Assembly (NCBI GenBank): GCA_002633025.1 | Contig: NMRB01000031.1 | Location: 302,228 to 366,227, forward strand | Length of the DNA stretch: 64,000 nt | Reading direction: 5' to 3' | Source of the DNA: Notospermus geniculatus | Lineage: Eukaryota > Nemertea > Pilidiophora > Heteronemertea > Lineidae | Shown: one piece after another, positions 25,701-33,233 of the stretch | How positions within the stretch are numbered: position 1 is the first letter of the stretch | How the letters are laid out: each line of letters begins with the position of its first letter | Program-made: the position numbers and the translations under genes | The notes under the pieces: model-generated | Seen by the model: the letters and a program-made list of their open reading frames with translations, nothing else | Database searches by the model: none | What the model was told of the DNA's origin: nothing

Positions 25701-28700
25701 TAAAAGCGTATTGACCAGAACATGTCCCCAGGTGGAATACGTATTGATTGACCAGTCTTGTATACCCAGACCACCAATTCTTTCCATTCATTGCTTTTCT
25801 ATAGCTTCATCCATGAGTCTTCTGCTTGAATCATGCTGACACTTGCGCCATACATGAAAGACAGGATCGCATATACAATGTCTAACTTGCAAACGCGTTC
25901 TCCAGGGAGGTGCATATATTGGAGATACGTTGTTGATAGCAACTCGTCCATGTCCATTGCATAACGAGGATATATGGTCCGTATACTTTATCCATAGATT
26001 AAACCTTTGCGAAGGATTATGTCACTAATCCTCACCATGGTTGACAAAATGACAATGCATGGCTTTTGTATTTCGGGTTTTCATTCCTTGTACATTTAGG
26101 GAGTTTTCGCAAAGCCCCCGAAACGCCAACTCGAACGTCTATCCTTTTGTTCAGTGCTCTCTTCGTGGCATCGAACAATGGGTTTGGCGTTCGCGTTGGC
26201 GTTTCGGGGGCTTTGGGAAAACTCCCTATTCTCTGGTATGTCGGCAAGGTTTGGTGAATGTCTCATTCGCTGGCTTGGCACTGACTTGTCAACAGCGACC
26301 GTGGCATGTCCCGCAATTTTGATAGTTGTGCTTAAAAGCTCAACCTATTGCCTCAAACATAGTTGATTTTAAACCAAAGTGGGTAAAAAGATACAGACCA
26401 TTTGTGCAACACCCAACTCCCTCGTTCTTACTGGCCGACATTTAGCATGGCGTGGATTTTTCTCCAAAGAATTAGCCTAATGGAGACTTGTATCTCCTCG
26501 ATTTCATTTCACAAAATGGCCATCTCTCACGATTTCCTACTGAATGTTGATCAATATTCGTTTTCTGCATAACCTGGTCTTAAATCATTATTTTTGATGG
26601 TATCAGTCAAGGGGAAAGTTCGGGGGAGATCGTTTTATTCTTTAGTGCACTTCCCATGGGGAGTTCTCTGTACGCTGTGTATCAAATTTGACATTAATCA
26701 AAAAAGACCAATAGAATGAAATGCAGATGTGACTCTTACCAATGTTGTGAACAAGTAGTGGTAGTAATGCTTCAGCATCCCCAGTGAGTCAGCCTGGAAG
26801 AACGAAATGGTACTCTCTTAATGTTGAAGAGTGAAATTCACTCATTCGAAGTGAGCCAGGGACCACTCCATGAAGTCACTCCATTAGAGTGAAAGGCTCC
26901 ACTGATGTATTGGCATTAGAAGCAACAAAAATANCAACAGCGACCGAGGCATGTCTCGCAATTTTGATAGCTGTGCTTAAAAGCACGCCGGAACCTATTG
27001 CCTCAAACAAGTTAGTTGATTTTAAGCCAAAATGGGTAAAAAGATACAGACCATTTGTGCAACACCCAACCTCCTTGTTCTTACTGGCCGACATTTAGCA
27101 TGGCGTGGATTTTTCTCCAAAGAATTAGCCTAATGGAGACTTGTATCTCGTCGATTTCATTTCACAAAATGGCCATCTCTCACGATTTCCTACTGAATGT
27201 TGATCAATATTCGTTTTCTGCATAACCTGGTCTTAAATCATTATTTTTGATGGTATCAGTCAAGGGGAAAGTTCGGGGGAGATCGTTTCATTCTTTAGTG
27301 CACTTCCCATGGGGAGTTCTCTGTACGCTGTGTATCAAATTTGACATTAATCAAAAAAGACCAATAGAATGAAATGCAGATGTGACTCTTACCAATGTTG
27401 TGAACAAGTAGTGGTAGTAATGCTTCAGCATCCCCAGTGAGTCAGCCTGGAAGAACGAAATGGTAGATGTAAATGCTTTTTTGGTAAGACAGTGAAGAAA
27501 CTGACTTCAAAAACATCTTGAGATCCAGTCAATACCTATCTCAAAAGCATCTCTTTCGTGCTATCGGCATGCCATTACACCTTGTGTAATGTTCTTGCCT
27601 CAACTTTTTACCATCACTATCAGTAGAAAGAAACTCGTTGAGATGAACCGACATAGGCCCTCCTCACCTTTACTGCAGTTTCACCAAATATTTATACGCC
27701 CGCCTATGAATTTTTGGTTTCACCCACGATATCTTTTTTATGATACTATCATTCTTACCTCTCTCAGGATATGCTTGACTAAATCTGTCCTGCAGTCAAC
27801 GATAATCCGGTAATCTAACCTGTCTCTAATCTCCTTTAGCACCGGCCTGAAGTCACCGCTCTCAGTGTCAAGCATTCGCACTGTTGTTTTAAATCGCTTG
27901 TTTGAGCGATTGGTGAGTAACCCTTGTAAACGTATTAAACCTGAGAATGGAAGACGGGATGGTTAGAAACCAGACACTGGATCGGAAAGGAAAGCAAAAA
28001 TGAATAAGATGATAAGTTACAACCAGAAAGAAGGTACCCTTTCACCTGAATCCAGAAAAAAAGATTTCTTGGTCGTGAAAAATAAACATTATCATAATGG
28101 AGGTTTCGAAATCAAACGATAAACGTTAACGTTAACGACAACTTTATTTTTGTACCGAAAATGCAATATAAAATCTGGTTAATGTGTAGTATGAAAAATA
28201 ACGTTGTCGTAAAGTTCACGTTTATCGTTTGATTTCGAGACCTCCCCACTAACTTGGTTGTAACGGTTCTGTTATCTGTGAAATTATATTTTTCTAATGA
28301 TGATTGTTCAAAGAAAGAAATGCCCCGCTAAAACGCTCACTTACCATCATTATCTTCATATAAAATAGTAAACCTGGTCCAATCAAACGCCTTCACTAAG
28401 TCCTTATAGGCACGACTCAATGATGAAAAATGTGGAAATAAATTAATTGAGTAATAATCCTTATAGCTGTGGAATCCCCACTTAGCTTCTATGTGAGGGA
28501 TTTCCATAGAGTCACATATTGATTGCACATGCGCGGCTGACAAGCTGGACTGTGGGCCAAAGATTGTAGCAACTCCATTCTTCAACATATGACAAACTGA
28601 AAAGAGAGGGTTCACGTTTACCTGGCGTTGATGGAGACTGAAAGGGGTGATGTTCCTGTATGCAGATCTGCACTCGGTGTAGTCTGAGACAGCACTGAAG

Positions 28701-30420
28701 CATTTGATGTTTTATTTCTCGTTGTGGCCTACATGTAAACATCTCCAATTTTTGTAGGCCTAACGACCAGGCCGTTTCTTTCTTCTTCAACACAGTAACC
28801 TCTGGTCAACTACCGACTGACGTAGGAGACCTACGTGATCCGCAGGAACCCCTTGGTAATCGAAACTCAAAAGCAATCATCAGCAATAATTCTTTGCCAT
28901 CACCTGCGCGTCTTTGGAGCGGCAGGTGGCTGAGTCGCATGTATTGATCGCAAGGCAAAAGAATATTGCTCTTGGAGGAACATTCTGAGCATCTTGGTGA
29001 TGATTTTACACTCGTCTGCTACTAGGAGAGGATGGAGGGCGTCCCAGAAAAGCGGATACTGAAGCCATCGATGTTGAACCACGATGACTGACCAATCAGA
29101 TCACAGGTTACACGAATATGTCTCGTCCGCTTGTGCACTGACCAACCATGTCACGCGTTACTCATGATTCACGGCTTGTCTTACCTTTCCTTGCAGCGTG
29201 GAAACTGTCTTGCGGAGGTACCTGAGCAAGTTCCGCCACCAGCATGGTCTTGGGTAATATATCACGCCGTACATTGATACTGTCTGTTGCATATTTAAAC
29301 GCCAGCTCCTGGCCAACATTATCGTAGTCAAATAAGCCACCTGAAACAAGAAAATTGCGAACAGAGATGTAGGTTTGATAACACAGGGAAAGAAAATTCG
29401 ATCAGTGGGATATTCTAGTCAGTGTAATGGTTTCTCACATCGCTCAGTTGGCGTGANATCGCTCGCCCAGAAAGCTCTGGGTAAATCGAAACTCAAAAGC
29501 AATCATCAGCAATAATTCTTTGCCATCACCTGCGCGTCTTTGGAGCGGCAGGTGGCTGAGTCGCATGTATTGATCGCAAGGCAAAAGAATATTGCTCTTG
29601 GAGGAACATTCTGAGCATCTTGGTGATGATTTTACATGGTCTGCTACTAGGCGAGGATGGAAGGCGTCCCAGAAGTGGATATGGAGATAGAAATGCATCG
29701 AAGAAGGGAGAAACTGAAGCCATTGATGTTGAACCACGATGATTGACCAATCAGATCACAGGTTACACGAACATGTCTCGTCCGCTTGTGCACTGACCAA
29801 CCATGTCACGCTTTACTTATGATTCATGGCTTGTCTTACCTTTCCTTGCAGCGTGGAAACTGTCTTGCGGAGGTACCTGAGCAAGTTCCGCCACCAGCAT
29901 GGTCTTGGGTAATATATCACGCCGTACATTGATACTGTCTGTTGCATATTTAAACGCCAGCTCCTGGCCAACATTATCGTAGTCAAATAAGCCACCTGAA
30001 ACAAGAAAATTGCGAACAGAGATGTAGGTTTGATAACACAGGGAAAGAAAATTCGATCAGTGGGATATTCTAGTCAGTGTAATGCTGCCTCACATCGCTC
30101 AGTTGGCGTGAGAGGAATATTATAATATTGTAGTCCTATTCATTTATTTTCGAGGATCATACCACACTTTCGGTATGCCAGACAAGCTCAAAGCAATGTA
30201 GCATGATCCACCAGCGTAAACCTCGGCAAGGAACAGACAAAAATGCACGGAAACTGAATTTTTTTTTGGTCGGAATAGCGTACGCTTCTTCATGACAACC
30301 AGAGAAATTCTTACCTATTCGTACCCGCTGTGGCTGGCCCCTGCCTGTATTTGTATTCCATATACACAAGAATAACCCGAGCCATACATTCCTCAACAGA
30401 ATCTCAACAACGGAAGACAT
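8540..30420 (-). CDS. Kainate-type ionotropic glutamate receptor (GluK-like), 15 exons, complete
   Basis: A glutamate-gated cation channel subunit of the plasma membrane. I joined exons 30315-30420, 29840-29995, 28345-28596, 27759-27940, 27393-27446, 23095-23262, 21735-21887, 20145-20252, 18920-19027, 18104-18334, 17497-17839, 11710-11927 (or 10954-11171), 9478-9703, 8911-9179 and 8540-8734. All have GT..AG borders and consistent phases, and give 2769 nt, about 922 aa. Order: signal peptide; amino-terminal domain (about 36-420); S1 ligand half with GNDRFSGYC; ligand-binding Arg about 521; M1 about 561-582; pore loop ending SLMQQG with Gln at the Q/R site (about 619); M3 gate SYTANLAAF (about 648); S2 with GST and ligand Glu about 736; M4 about 827-847; short basic tail. 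ILRE-ADSLG, TTHED-KPFV and GTPM-DSPFRD joins match GluK2-like spacing. Odd: the Pro before LTI in the S1 ligand motif is Ser (VASLTIS). The exact paralogue within the kainate class is not decided, so no symbol is given. Confidence 0.93.
8911..9179 (-). CDS. Receptor exon 14: end of S2 and M4
   Basis: 269 bp, phase 1 in, phase 0 out. Starts [20 protein letters not shown], then YNYWWKEKG, a cysteine-containing acidic linker, [11 protein letters not shown] and the M4 helix, ending ARKNADEDK. Acceptor CTCAACAG, donor GTAGGC. Residues about 769-858. Confidence 0.96.
9478..9703 (-). CDS. Receptor exon 13: S2 half of the ligand-binding domain
   Basis: 226 bp, phase 0 in, phase 1 out. Starts [14 protein letters not shown] and includes [10 protein letters not shown] (ligand-binding Glu about 736) and [20 protein letters not shown], ending GTPM. 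Acceptor CTTTTGCAG, donor GTTGGT. Residues about 694-769. Confidence 0.96.
9704..10953. other. Intron between exons 12b and 13, nothing else recognised
   Basis: About 1.25 kb. It holds a short AT-rich inverted repeat near 10138-10176 (AAGAATATATAAG ... CTTATATATTCTT). The minus-strand ORF at 9912-10211 is not supported as an exon. Confidence 0.6.
10954..11171 (-). CDS. Receptor exon 12, version b: alternative M3 gate and start of S2
   Basis: 218 bp with the same phases as version a. Encodes [20 protein letters not shown], the same [15 protein letters not shown] gate, then [20 protein letters not shown] ending TFDFFK. Acceptor CTATTTCAG, donor GTACCG. It differs from version a at 17 of 73 residues by my count, concentrated before M3 and in the S2 segment after DLS. 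Splicing both would add 218 nt and shift the frame, so the two should be mutually exclusive. Confidence 0.93.
11710..11927 (-). CDS. Receptor exon 12, version a: M3 gate and start of S2
   Basis: 218 bp, phase 1 in, phase 0 out. Encodes [20 protein letters not shown], the [15 protein letters not shown] gate, and [20 protein letters not shown] ending TYTFFK. It is first in transcription order. Acceptor TTGTTTTAG, donor GTAATG. It shares length, phase and most residues with 10954-11171. Confidence 0.93.
12747..12870. mobile_element. 124-bp palindromic MITE, copy 1
   Basis: Arms GAGTTTTCGCAAAGCCCCCG ... CGGGGGCTTTGCGAAAACTC with a GCCAACG / CGTTGGC inner extension and a non-palindromic core containing a CCGAACAAAAGGATA word. 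It is bordered by CTAGC / GCTAA. It belongs to a four-copy family in this window. Confidence 0.9.
12920..13043. mobile_element. 124-bp palindromic MITE, copy 2
   Basis: Same length and arms as 12747-12870, only 49 bp away. The core contains CTTTTGTTCGGTCCTCTCTT. The core is in the opposite orientation to copy 1, so this is not a simple tandem duplication. Confidence 0.9.
13428..13520. repeat. Dispersed repeat with CCTGCTGTGGGAGGATG and CTCTTCATCCACTCACAC words
   Basis: Related sequence recurs at about 44058-44127 and 46572-46662. In the third copy CTCGCTCCTCTTCA and TGAAGAGGAGCGAG form a hairpin, so this appears to be a degraded fold-back family. Confidence 0.6.
14954..15394 (-). pseudogene. 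Decayed adenovirus-type cysteine protease of the Polinton
   Basis: The minus-strand reading shows the histidine region [18 protein letters not shown] (His codon 15314-15316), [10 protein letters not shown], and the cysteine region [19 protein letters not shown] (Cys codon 15155-15157). This arrangement matches the PRO protein of Polintons (adenain family, C5/Ulp1-like fold), which processes virion-type proteins. An in-frame TAA at 15200-15202 lies between the catalytic His and Cys regions. The C-terminal part reads on to 14954. The amino terminus is not on this strand, because the arm junction replaces it. Confidence 0.75.
15437..15645 (+). pseudogene. Amino-terminal half of the same protease, opposite strand
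   Basis: Starts [18 protein letters not shown], like the start of adenain-type proteases, then runs through NTLPRK to a stop, after which the frame carrying [12 protein letters not shown] continues after a shift. It is cut at about 15640, where the sequence jumps to the terminal arm. It therefore lacks the catalytic cysteine region. Confidence 0.65.
16313..16427. repeat. Fold-back element, about 115 bp
   Basis: ACTCAGGTTGAGCCACA is matched by TGTGGCTCAACCTGAGT, with further pairing of the outer ACCAA / TTGGT ends. Non-coding. It lies in receptor intron 11. Confidence 0.7.
17497..17839 (-). CDS. Receptor exon 11: S1 end, M1 and pore loop
   Basis: 343 bp, phase 0 in, phase 1 out. Encodes the ligand-binding LTISYIRE motif (Arg about 521), the [18 protein letters not shown] lead into M1, the M1 helix, and the re-entrant pore loop ending [12 protein letters not shown]. 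The genome encodes Gln at the Q/R editing position. The motif residue before LTI is Ser instead of Pro. Donor GTAAGTTG. Residues about 507-621. Confidence 0.97.
18104..18334 (-). CDS. Receptor exon 10: S1 half of the ligand-binding domain
   Basis: 231 bp, phase 0. Encodes [34 protein letters not shown] and [20 protein letters not shown]. The insert after DGNYG is longer than the vertebrate GAQNDKGEWNG form. I chose the acceptor at TTATCCAG because it alone restores phase with exon 9; the open frame extends a little further upstream. Residues about 430-506. Confidence 0.93.
18920..19027 (-). CDS. Receptor exon 9: linker into the ligand-binding domain
   Basis: 108 bp, phase 0. Starts [13 protein letters not shown], which parallels the IGTWDP..GLNMT of kainate receptors, and ends KTLKITTHE, which reads straight into KPFVFY of exon 10. 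Acceptor TTCTTCAG, donor GTATGC. Residues about 394-429. Confidence 0.9.
19383..19687. repeat. Tandem repeat, period 131-134 bp, about 2.3 units
   Basis: Units start GGCAG(A/G)GATATTTCA at 19384, 19518 and 19649. Each full unit carries ACCTTGACCTTGACCT, then GATCAT(C/G)AAGGTCATTGC. The block ends directly in a CGCA microsatellite. It lies in the intron between exons 8 and 9. Confidence 0.85.
19688..19768. repeat. (CGCA)n microsatellite
   Basis: About 19 perfect CGCA tetramers in a row. The ORF across it (arginine-alanine-cysteine repeats, minus strand) is an artefact of the repeat. Confidence 0.97.
20145..20252 (-). CDS. Receptor exon 8: end of amino-terminal domain
   Basis: 108 bp, phase 0. 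Encodes [19 protein letters not shown] and ends [16 protein letters not shown] is the conserved late motif of the AMPA/kainate amino-terminal domain. Acceptor CTTTCAG, donor GTGAAA. Residues about 358-393. Confidence 0.93.
21384..21734 (-). repeat. Minisatellite of decoy 5' splice sites after exon 7
   Basis: About eight units of 38-51 bp. On the minus strand each unit contains GGATCC-AATGGTAAGTAAAG or a close variant, followed by GTTTAGTATTGTCCAT. The AATGGTAAGTAAA core equals the true exon 7 donor (AAAATG|GTAAGTAAA), so the array looks like amplification of the exon-intron junction. One unit (near 21644) has lost the GT-AAGT form. Confidence 0.85.
21735..21887 (-). CDS. Receptor exon 7: amino-terminal domain
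   Basis: 153 bp, phase 0. Starts [17 protein letters not shown], the family's TTDAALMYDAVH motif, and ends LFNYMKM. Acceptor CCTCTTTCAG. The donor ATG|GTAAGTAAA is followed at once by a minisatellite whose units repeat the donor sequence. Residues about 307-357. Confidence 0.95.
23095..23262 (-). CDS. Receptor exon 6: amino-terminal domain
   Basis: 168 bp, phase 0 at both ends. Encodes [20 protein letters not shown] and ends GQKGVE. The DL.. LD start and the N-glycosylation sequon NIT match the family's [20 protein letters not shown] segment. Acceptor CCAATTTCAG, donor GTCAGT. Residues about 251-306. Confidence 0.93.
23552..23786. mobile_element. Fold-back MITE of about 235 bp with nested palindromes
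   Basis: The left end CTTAGGGCTTTCCATTGGAG pairs with the right end CTCCATTGGAAAGCCGGCC. GGAGCGTTTC..GCGGAAACGCTCC occurs three times inside, each nearly palindromic. The overlapping ORFs on both strands (for example 23508-24101) are by-products of these repeats. Confidence 0.75.
24102..26100. other. Receptor intron 5 sequence, no gene recognised
   Basis: About 2 kb of the intron between exons 5 and 6. The plus-strand ORF at 25129-25461 (110 codons) shows no recognised motif. Confidence 0.5.
26101..26224. mobile_element. 124-bp palindromic MITE, copy 3
   Basis: Arms and core match the copies at 12.7-13.0 kb. It is bordered by TAGG / CCTA. It lies in the intron between exons 5 and 6 of the receptor. 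Confidence 0.9.
26740..26793 (-). CDS. Second copy of receptor exon 5 (probable assembly duplicate)
   Basis: Same 54-bp exon with the same splice sites, inside a duplicated block of about 520 bp (26290-26810 versus 26935-27459). The second block starts directly after the single N at 26934. Splicing both would stay in frame and repeat 18 residues. The near identity including intron sequence favours an assembly or very recent duplication. Confidence 0.6.
27393..27446 (-). CDS. Receptor exon 5 (54 bp)
   Basis: A small phase-0 exon encoding [18 protein letters not shown], the counterpart of the family's MMTEYYHYIFTTL segment. It is too short for an ordinary ORF screen. Acceptor TTCTTCCAG, donor GTAAGAGTC. 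An identical copy lies at 26740-26793. Residues about 233-250. Confidence 0.92.
27759..27940 (-). CDS. Receptor exon 4: amino-terminal domain
   Basis: 182 bp, phase 1 in, phase 0 out. Starts [10 protein letters not shown], as in kainate subunits, and ends DLVKHILRE. Acceptor CCATTCTCAG, donor GTAAGAAT. Residues about 172-232. Confidence 0.93.
28099..28245. mobile_element. Fold-back MITE, 147 bp
   Basis: GGAGGTTTCGAAATCAAACG pairs with CGTTTGATTTCGAGACCTCC. The inner part has a GTTAACG repeat, CGTTAACGTTAACGACAAC. It is in the intron between receptor exons 3 and 4. The GTTAACG core resembles the repeat near 48.7 kb. Confidence 0.8.
28345..28596 (-). CDS. Receptor exon 3: amino-terminal domain
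   Basis: 252 bp, phase 1 to phase 1. Encodes [18 protein letters not shown], then [18 protein letters not shown] and the segment ending [10 protein letters not shown]. The IFGPQSS and VQSIC..EIPHI motifs are hallmarks of AMPA/kainate amino-terminal domains. Acceptor CTCTTTTCAG, donor GTAAGTGAG. Residues about 88-172. Confidence 0.95.
29185..29340 (-). CDS. Second copy of receptor exon 2 (probable assembly duplicate)
   Basis: Same 156-bp exon with the same splice sites and, as read by eye, the same sequence as 29840-29995. Because 156 is divisible by 3, including both copies would not break the frame but would duplicate 52 residues of the domain fold. The copy ends a few hundred bases before a single N at 29457, and its flanking intron is also duplicated, so unmerged contig overlap is the simpler reading. 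Confidence 0.6.
29840..29995 (-). CDS. Receptor exon 2 (copy nearer exon 1)
   Basis: 156 bp, phase 1 in and phase 1 out. Encodes the first strands of the amino-terminal domain ([17 protein letters not shown], then [13 protein letters not shown]). Acceptor TTGTTTCAG, donor GTAAGAC. A second, apparently identical copy lies at 29185-29340. Residues about 36-88. Confidence 0.9.
30315..30420 (-). CDS. Receptor exon 1: start codon and signal peptide
   Basis: Begins with an ATG and encodes a hydrophobic leader ([10 protein letters not shown]) followed by a basic stretch ending VRIG. It ends in phase 1 at a GTAAGA donor, and the glycine split across the junction continues into GGLFDYDN of exon 2. 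This matches the VLRFGGIFE start of mature kainate receptors, which fixes the start. Residues about 1-35. Confidence 0.85.
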
Positions 30421-31737
30421 CTTGCCTTTGAATGAGTCAAGCGTTTCTCAAGACGTCTTTCTCATATTCGCTTGTAATCTGGAACGAGATAGAGAAGGAA
30501 CAAGTGAGAAATCCCGATAGACAGATTGACTGGGATCCAATCAGCTATAAAGTGGAGAGATACATGGTTGAAATCTCATGGGAAAGGAAGGGAAGGCCAG
30601 TGTGGAGAGTAGTCTTGGCATGAACTGTCCTCAAAGCCACCGCAAATGTACTCGTATTATAAATGGTTGCTTTAGGTTTACGACACGATATAATGTAATA
30701 GGAATGATGATTTTCAGCATCTGTGCAGGTGTTTGCCATAAGTAGCCCTTTTGAGGTTGTCTTCTTTCGTATCTTCCTTCATTATTGTGAATGTCTACGA
30801 CATGCAAGTGTCCTAAGCAACCGCAAAACCAACTCGTATTGTATGTGACTGCTTTAGGTTTACGACATTTGGTGATTTTCAACATCTGGGCAGGTGTGGT
30901 TGTTATTAGTAGCCCTGGGACGTTGTTGCCTTCCTTGATACTGCTCCTTGGACTGCATTAGTTGAAATCGGCAAAGCCCACCCAGTCTCACCAAATTGAA
31001 AAACAAATACTTCTGTGTATTACCATGTGAATAATTCATGGTATTACTAATTTTGGCACCTAATTTGAGACCATGCTTGCTTGCTCGCTCTCTAACTGCT
31101 TCACTTCCCCCAATGTTTCCATTGGTAACCATGGTTACTATATATGGTCTGTACCTGGAGTAGATGGAAGTTGTTGATGAAAGGCGGGATGGTAATATTG
31201 CTTTTGGTCGTCCGAGTGTCTAGATCCGCACTGGAGATGCTGGCCTTGGAAACACTCGAACCAAATAAATGTGCATAAAAATTCATTAGATGTGTGAATG
31301 TTGACGGAGAGATCAACCAATGCAGGTACAAATATGTATTCTGTAAACAAAATTACTGTAATTTTTTTCAGTGAGTGTTTTCTTTTGACGACTTGTAAAA
31401 CCATGAGATGGCCACTAACACTGCCTCACGGTCACGAATCTCGAGTAGACGGTAAGCGTATGACGTAGAGCCAACAACCTGTGATATTCTCATGATGTCC
31501 TTCTTTGACCTTGAGCGTTAGATCTGCCGTCCTGATACGACCCGCGATTATAGCCTTTGATCATTTGACCGTGGCTACCACATCGGAAATGTACGATGAT
31601 GACACTCCGAGATGTTAGTTCATCATGAGCTATATCATATTGACCACTGTGGCATTTGATGGCTTACATATCCTGAAGCGAATACCCAACGTTGACTTGT
31701 TTCTGTACCTCATGGTTGAATGAAACTCAAATAAGAA
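30421..31737. other. Upstream flank of the receptor gene, no gene recognised
   Basis: Likely contains the receptor 5' untranslated region and promoter, but I see no distinct TATA or initiator that I would assign. GTTTACGACA(T/C) with nearby words recurs at about 30640-30720 and 30820-30900, a short diverged duplication. Confidence 0.5.
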
Positions 31738-32031
31738 CACTGAAAAACCTTTCTTCACCAAAATGACGGACATAGGTTCGTTTTCATTATCACAAAACTG
31801 AGTATCTAAATTCGTCAAATTGACAAGTCCAGGTTCGTCATTTTGACGAACATAAACAAGGGTTCATCAAAATGACAAGTCCACGATTGTCATTTTGGTG
31901 AACCCTTGTTTATGTTCGTCAATGCAAAATGACGAACCTGGACTTGTCATTTTGACGAATTTATATTCAGTTTGGTGATAATGGAAAACGAACCTAAGTT
32001 CGTCATTTTGATGAAGAAAGGTTTTTCAGTG
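31738..32031. mobile_element. Long palindromic MITE, 294 bp
   Basis: Begins CACTGAAAAACCTTTCTTCA and ends with a near-perfect complement. Arms of about 145 bp meet near 31880-31890. TTCGTCATTTTGACGAA-type words recur inside, so sub-hairpins are also possible. Non-coding. Confidence 0.9.
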
Positions 32032-32887
32032 AAGAAATCAACAATCACAGAGTTCCACGCCATGACGGGGAAAACGGAAATGTACCATAGCCCTGTTTAT
32101 TTGTTCGGCGTAAATAGTTCCGTCTCTTGCATTATTAGAGGGTAACATGATGCTGGCCCCGTACATACTTGAGTACGGTACGGTACGGTATTGGCCTGGA
32201 GCTACACAGTATAAGCATCTCTTGCTGGCCATGTTTATACTCCACTTGTCTTTGCCTAAAGGGAATCAACAATCGATGCGTTCTCTTGTGGTTAAAGCAC
32301 AAACATCGGTGTGAGGAGATGGGGAAAATCATCAACTTTATTCGTGGCGAAAAATAAAATCATATCCAAGAAAATCGACGTCACCCGGCAACATGGCCAT
32401 GGCCGCCATTATGTTTTACATCGCACAGCATGATTGGTTCCTGTTCGCGCGACTGTGTTGATGAAAACCAATCACCGTCTATTGAGATGTTATCAACGAA
32501 CTGAGACCCATCTGCGATCGATCATCGCCATCTTTTATGTGACAAAATCCNCCTAGATAACGATGTGATCCTACCCGCCATTTCCTACTTGCATGGAATT
32601 TCATTGACGAGTTATTGATAGAAATTGCTCCTTGGTACGAGATTGGTTCGGCTGATGAAGATTGTTGAAGGAATGTACAAGATCAGGTGATTTACCCTCT
32701 GCACTTCGTTGATTCCGCATCTTGTGATGTACCTGTGCGATTTACTCACCTTGGAAATGATTGGATATCGGCTGTTTACCGTGGGATTCCATTCGATTCG
32801 GTTCAGGAGAACACTGGTAAGTTTTGTCAGAAGGAATGGTTGTTTCGTTGAATGCTTATTGCACGATCGCCACATTTCCATCCTGAA

Positions 32888-32955
32888 GAAATCAGGCCCT
32901 CTTAGCTTACCTCGTGCGTGCGAGTCAGGGAGCTAAGCTAAGAGGACCTGATCAG
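32888..32955. repeat. Short hairpin
   Basis: ATCAGGCCCTCTTAGCTTA pairs with TAAGCTAAGAGGACCTGAT around a 30-base loop. Confidence 0.75.
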
Positions 32956-33109
32956 GATGCCACATTATTTCACTCAGGTGTGCCTTGCGTACATTTGCCA
33001 AAACTGAGCTGCATTGTGATCGCGACATCATCTTGTTTGAGAGGGCAAATGCATGCAGTTGTGAAAAAACACGTCTCTTCAACTCTACACGTTGTTTCCG
33101 CTTATTATA

Positions 33110-33233
33110 GAGTTTTCGCAAAGCCCCCGAAACGCCAACGCGAACGTCTATCCTTTTGTTCGGTCCTCTCTTCGTAGCATCGAACAATGGGTTTGGCGTT
33201 CGCGTTGGTGTTTCGGGCGCTTTGCGAAAAACG
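33110..33233. mobile_element. 124-bp palindromic MITE, copy 4
   Basis: Matches the other three copies. The right arm has mutations (GGGCGC instead of GGGGGC, and an altered terminus). Confidence 0.88.

Larger units (their letters stand above)
26290..27459. repeat. Direct duplication of about 520 bp around exon 5, joined at a single N
   Basis: 26290-26810 recurs at 26935-27459 with few substitutions. The N at 26934 sits exactly at the start of the second copy. Sequence between the copies (26811-26933) is not repeated. Confidence 0.85.
28856..30111. repeat. Direct duplication of about 600 bp around exon 2, joined near a single N
   Basis: 28856-29456 recurs at about 29483-30111. The copies differ by a roughly 28-base indel and scattered bases. 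Copy 1 stops at the N (29457) within a word that continues uninterrupted at the end of copy 2, as expected for overlapping contigs that were not merged. Confidence 0.85.
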
